Of a stretch of DNA of 16,557 nt, positions 16,032 through 16,557 are shown piece by piece. The translations under genes were made by a program, and so were the position numbers. Position 1 is the stretch's first letter. Each line of letters begins with the position of its first letter. Origin of the DNA: Anaerolineales bacterium. Its GTDB lineage: Bacteria > Chloroflexota > Anaerolineae > Anaerolineales > DRMV01. The stretch is from contig WFUL01000075.1 in NCBI GenBank assembly GCA_015484985.1, positions 1 to 16,557 on the forward strand, given 5' to 3'. The notes under the pieces are model-generated. The model was not told the DNA's origin and ran no database searches. It worked only from the letters and a program-made list of their open reading frames with translations.

Positions 16032-16557
16032 CTACGACTCCACAGGTATCCAACGCAAGGCCGTCAAGCTGGCGACGGCCAGGATAGCGGCCACAAGAAG
16101 GGCCGGGTCCCAGCTTTCCCACCCATCGGCTAAGGTGCCGATGAAGGTGACCCCTATGGGACGGAGTAGGAAGCTCATGGCAATGTAGATGCCGTTGGCC
16201 GTCGCACGGTGGTTCACCGCGCTGTCCTGCACCAGGGCCAGCATGACGGGCTGGACGGAGAGCGCGGTGAATCCCAGGAAGGGAAGCCACCAGGGTTTCC
16301 AGGGCCCGGGAGTAAGCACCATACCGGTCAGGAGCGCGGCCGCCGCACCAGTGGCCAGGGCAATGGTGCGGCGACGGCCCAGCCAGTCACTCAAGGTTCC
16401 GGTGGTCAACGCGCCGACCACGCCGGCGGCTTCGTACACCGTGACCCAGAAACCCGCCCGGGTCCAGGGCAGGCCGCTGTCCGTCAGGTACCAGGTCAGG
16501 TACGTGCCCATACTTCCTACGATGAGGGCCCGACCCAGAATGAGCACGGCCAGGGGG
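16032..16557 (-). CDS. MFS transporter, C-terminal part (5' end cut by window edge)
   Basis: The minus-strand frame is open from the right edge to a stop at 16032, giving 175 codons; the true start is beyond the window. About five to six hydrophobic helices are visible. The motif GTLSDWLGRRR is the MFS motif A in the loop between helices 8 and 9, so this is the second half of a 12-helix permease. NHRATANGIYIAMSFLLRPIGVTFIGTLAD resembles the C-terminal half of the fosmidomycin-resistance (Fsr)-like branch, but substrate specificity cannot be told. It is convergent with the VWA-FHA gene and is not obviously connected with the secretion locus. A GTG at 16547 is an internal codon rather than a supported start. 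Confidence 0.85.
   Translation of the reverse strand, partial: PLAVLILGRALIVGSMGTYLTWYLTDSGLPWTRAGFWVTVYEAAGVVGALTTGTLSDWLGRRRTIALATGAAAALLTGMVLTPGPWKPWWLPFLGFTALSVQPVMLALVQDSAVNHRATANGIYIAMSFLLRPIGVTFIGTLADGWESWDPALLVAAILAVASLTALRWIPVES

Overview
The window is compact, GC-rich bacterial chromosome with short intergenic gaps, strong Shine-Dalgarno (SD) sequences and frequent 4-base stop/start overlaps. The gene mix (a Uma2 nuclease, an orphan CcmE, one WXG100 protein, and an EccC/EssC-type ATPase next to FHA and VWA proteins) fits Chloroflexota, perhaps an Anaerolineae relative. No rRNA or marker tree is available here, so this placement is an inference. No tRNA, CRISPR, IS element or phage gene was seen.

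Layout. (1) Positions 1-3553, minus strand: gyrA, then a DJ-1/PfpI-family protein, then a helical-repeat protein cut by the left edge, with 24-27 base gaps (one operon). (2) Positions 3554-3682: a divergent promoter region with two inverted repeats. (3) Positions 3683-8425, plus strand: six tightly coupled genes (Uma2 nuclease, ccmE, HEAT-like protein, YfcE-type metallophosphoesterase, PfkB-fold protein, M20 peptidase); four of the five junctions overlap. (4) Positions 8426-15912, plus strand: a type VII secretion (T7SS)-like locus consisting of a sigma70-type promoter, a WXG100 protein, a strong intercistronic hairpin, a 1414-residue EccC/EssC-like ATPase, a ubiquitin-like+FHA fusion, and a signal peptide-VWA-TM-FHA protein. 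(5) Positions 16032-16557, minus strand: the C-terminal half of an MFS transporter, cut by the right edge.

How the parts may work together. Region 4 is the most interesting part. The WXG100 protein is the likely substrate or chaperone-like partner and the EccC-like ATPase the motor. The Ubl-FHA protein combines an EsaB/YukD/EccD-N-like fold with a phosphothreonine reader. The VWA-TM-FHA protein puts a metal-dependent adhesion domain outside the cell and a second FHA domain inside. None of the known membrane partners (EccB, EccD channel, EccE, MycP, EsaA, EssA, EssB) is present, and unrelated genes flank the locus. It may therefore be a minimal or divergent T7SS architecture.

Several housekeeping-type proteins carry unusual residues at key sites: GyrA has Gln at the quinolone-contact Ser83 position, the PfkB-fold protein has Ser in place of its catalytic Asp, CcmE has a Cys-type (CxxxY) heme site, and the DJ-1 protein has Asp where PfpI proteases have their partner Glu.
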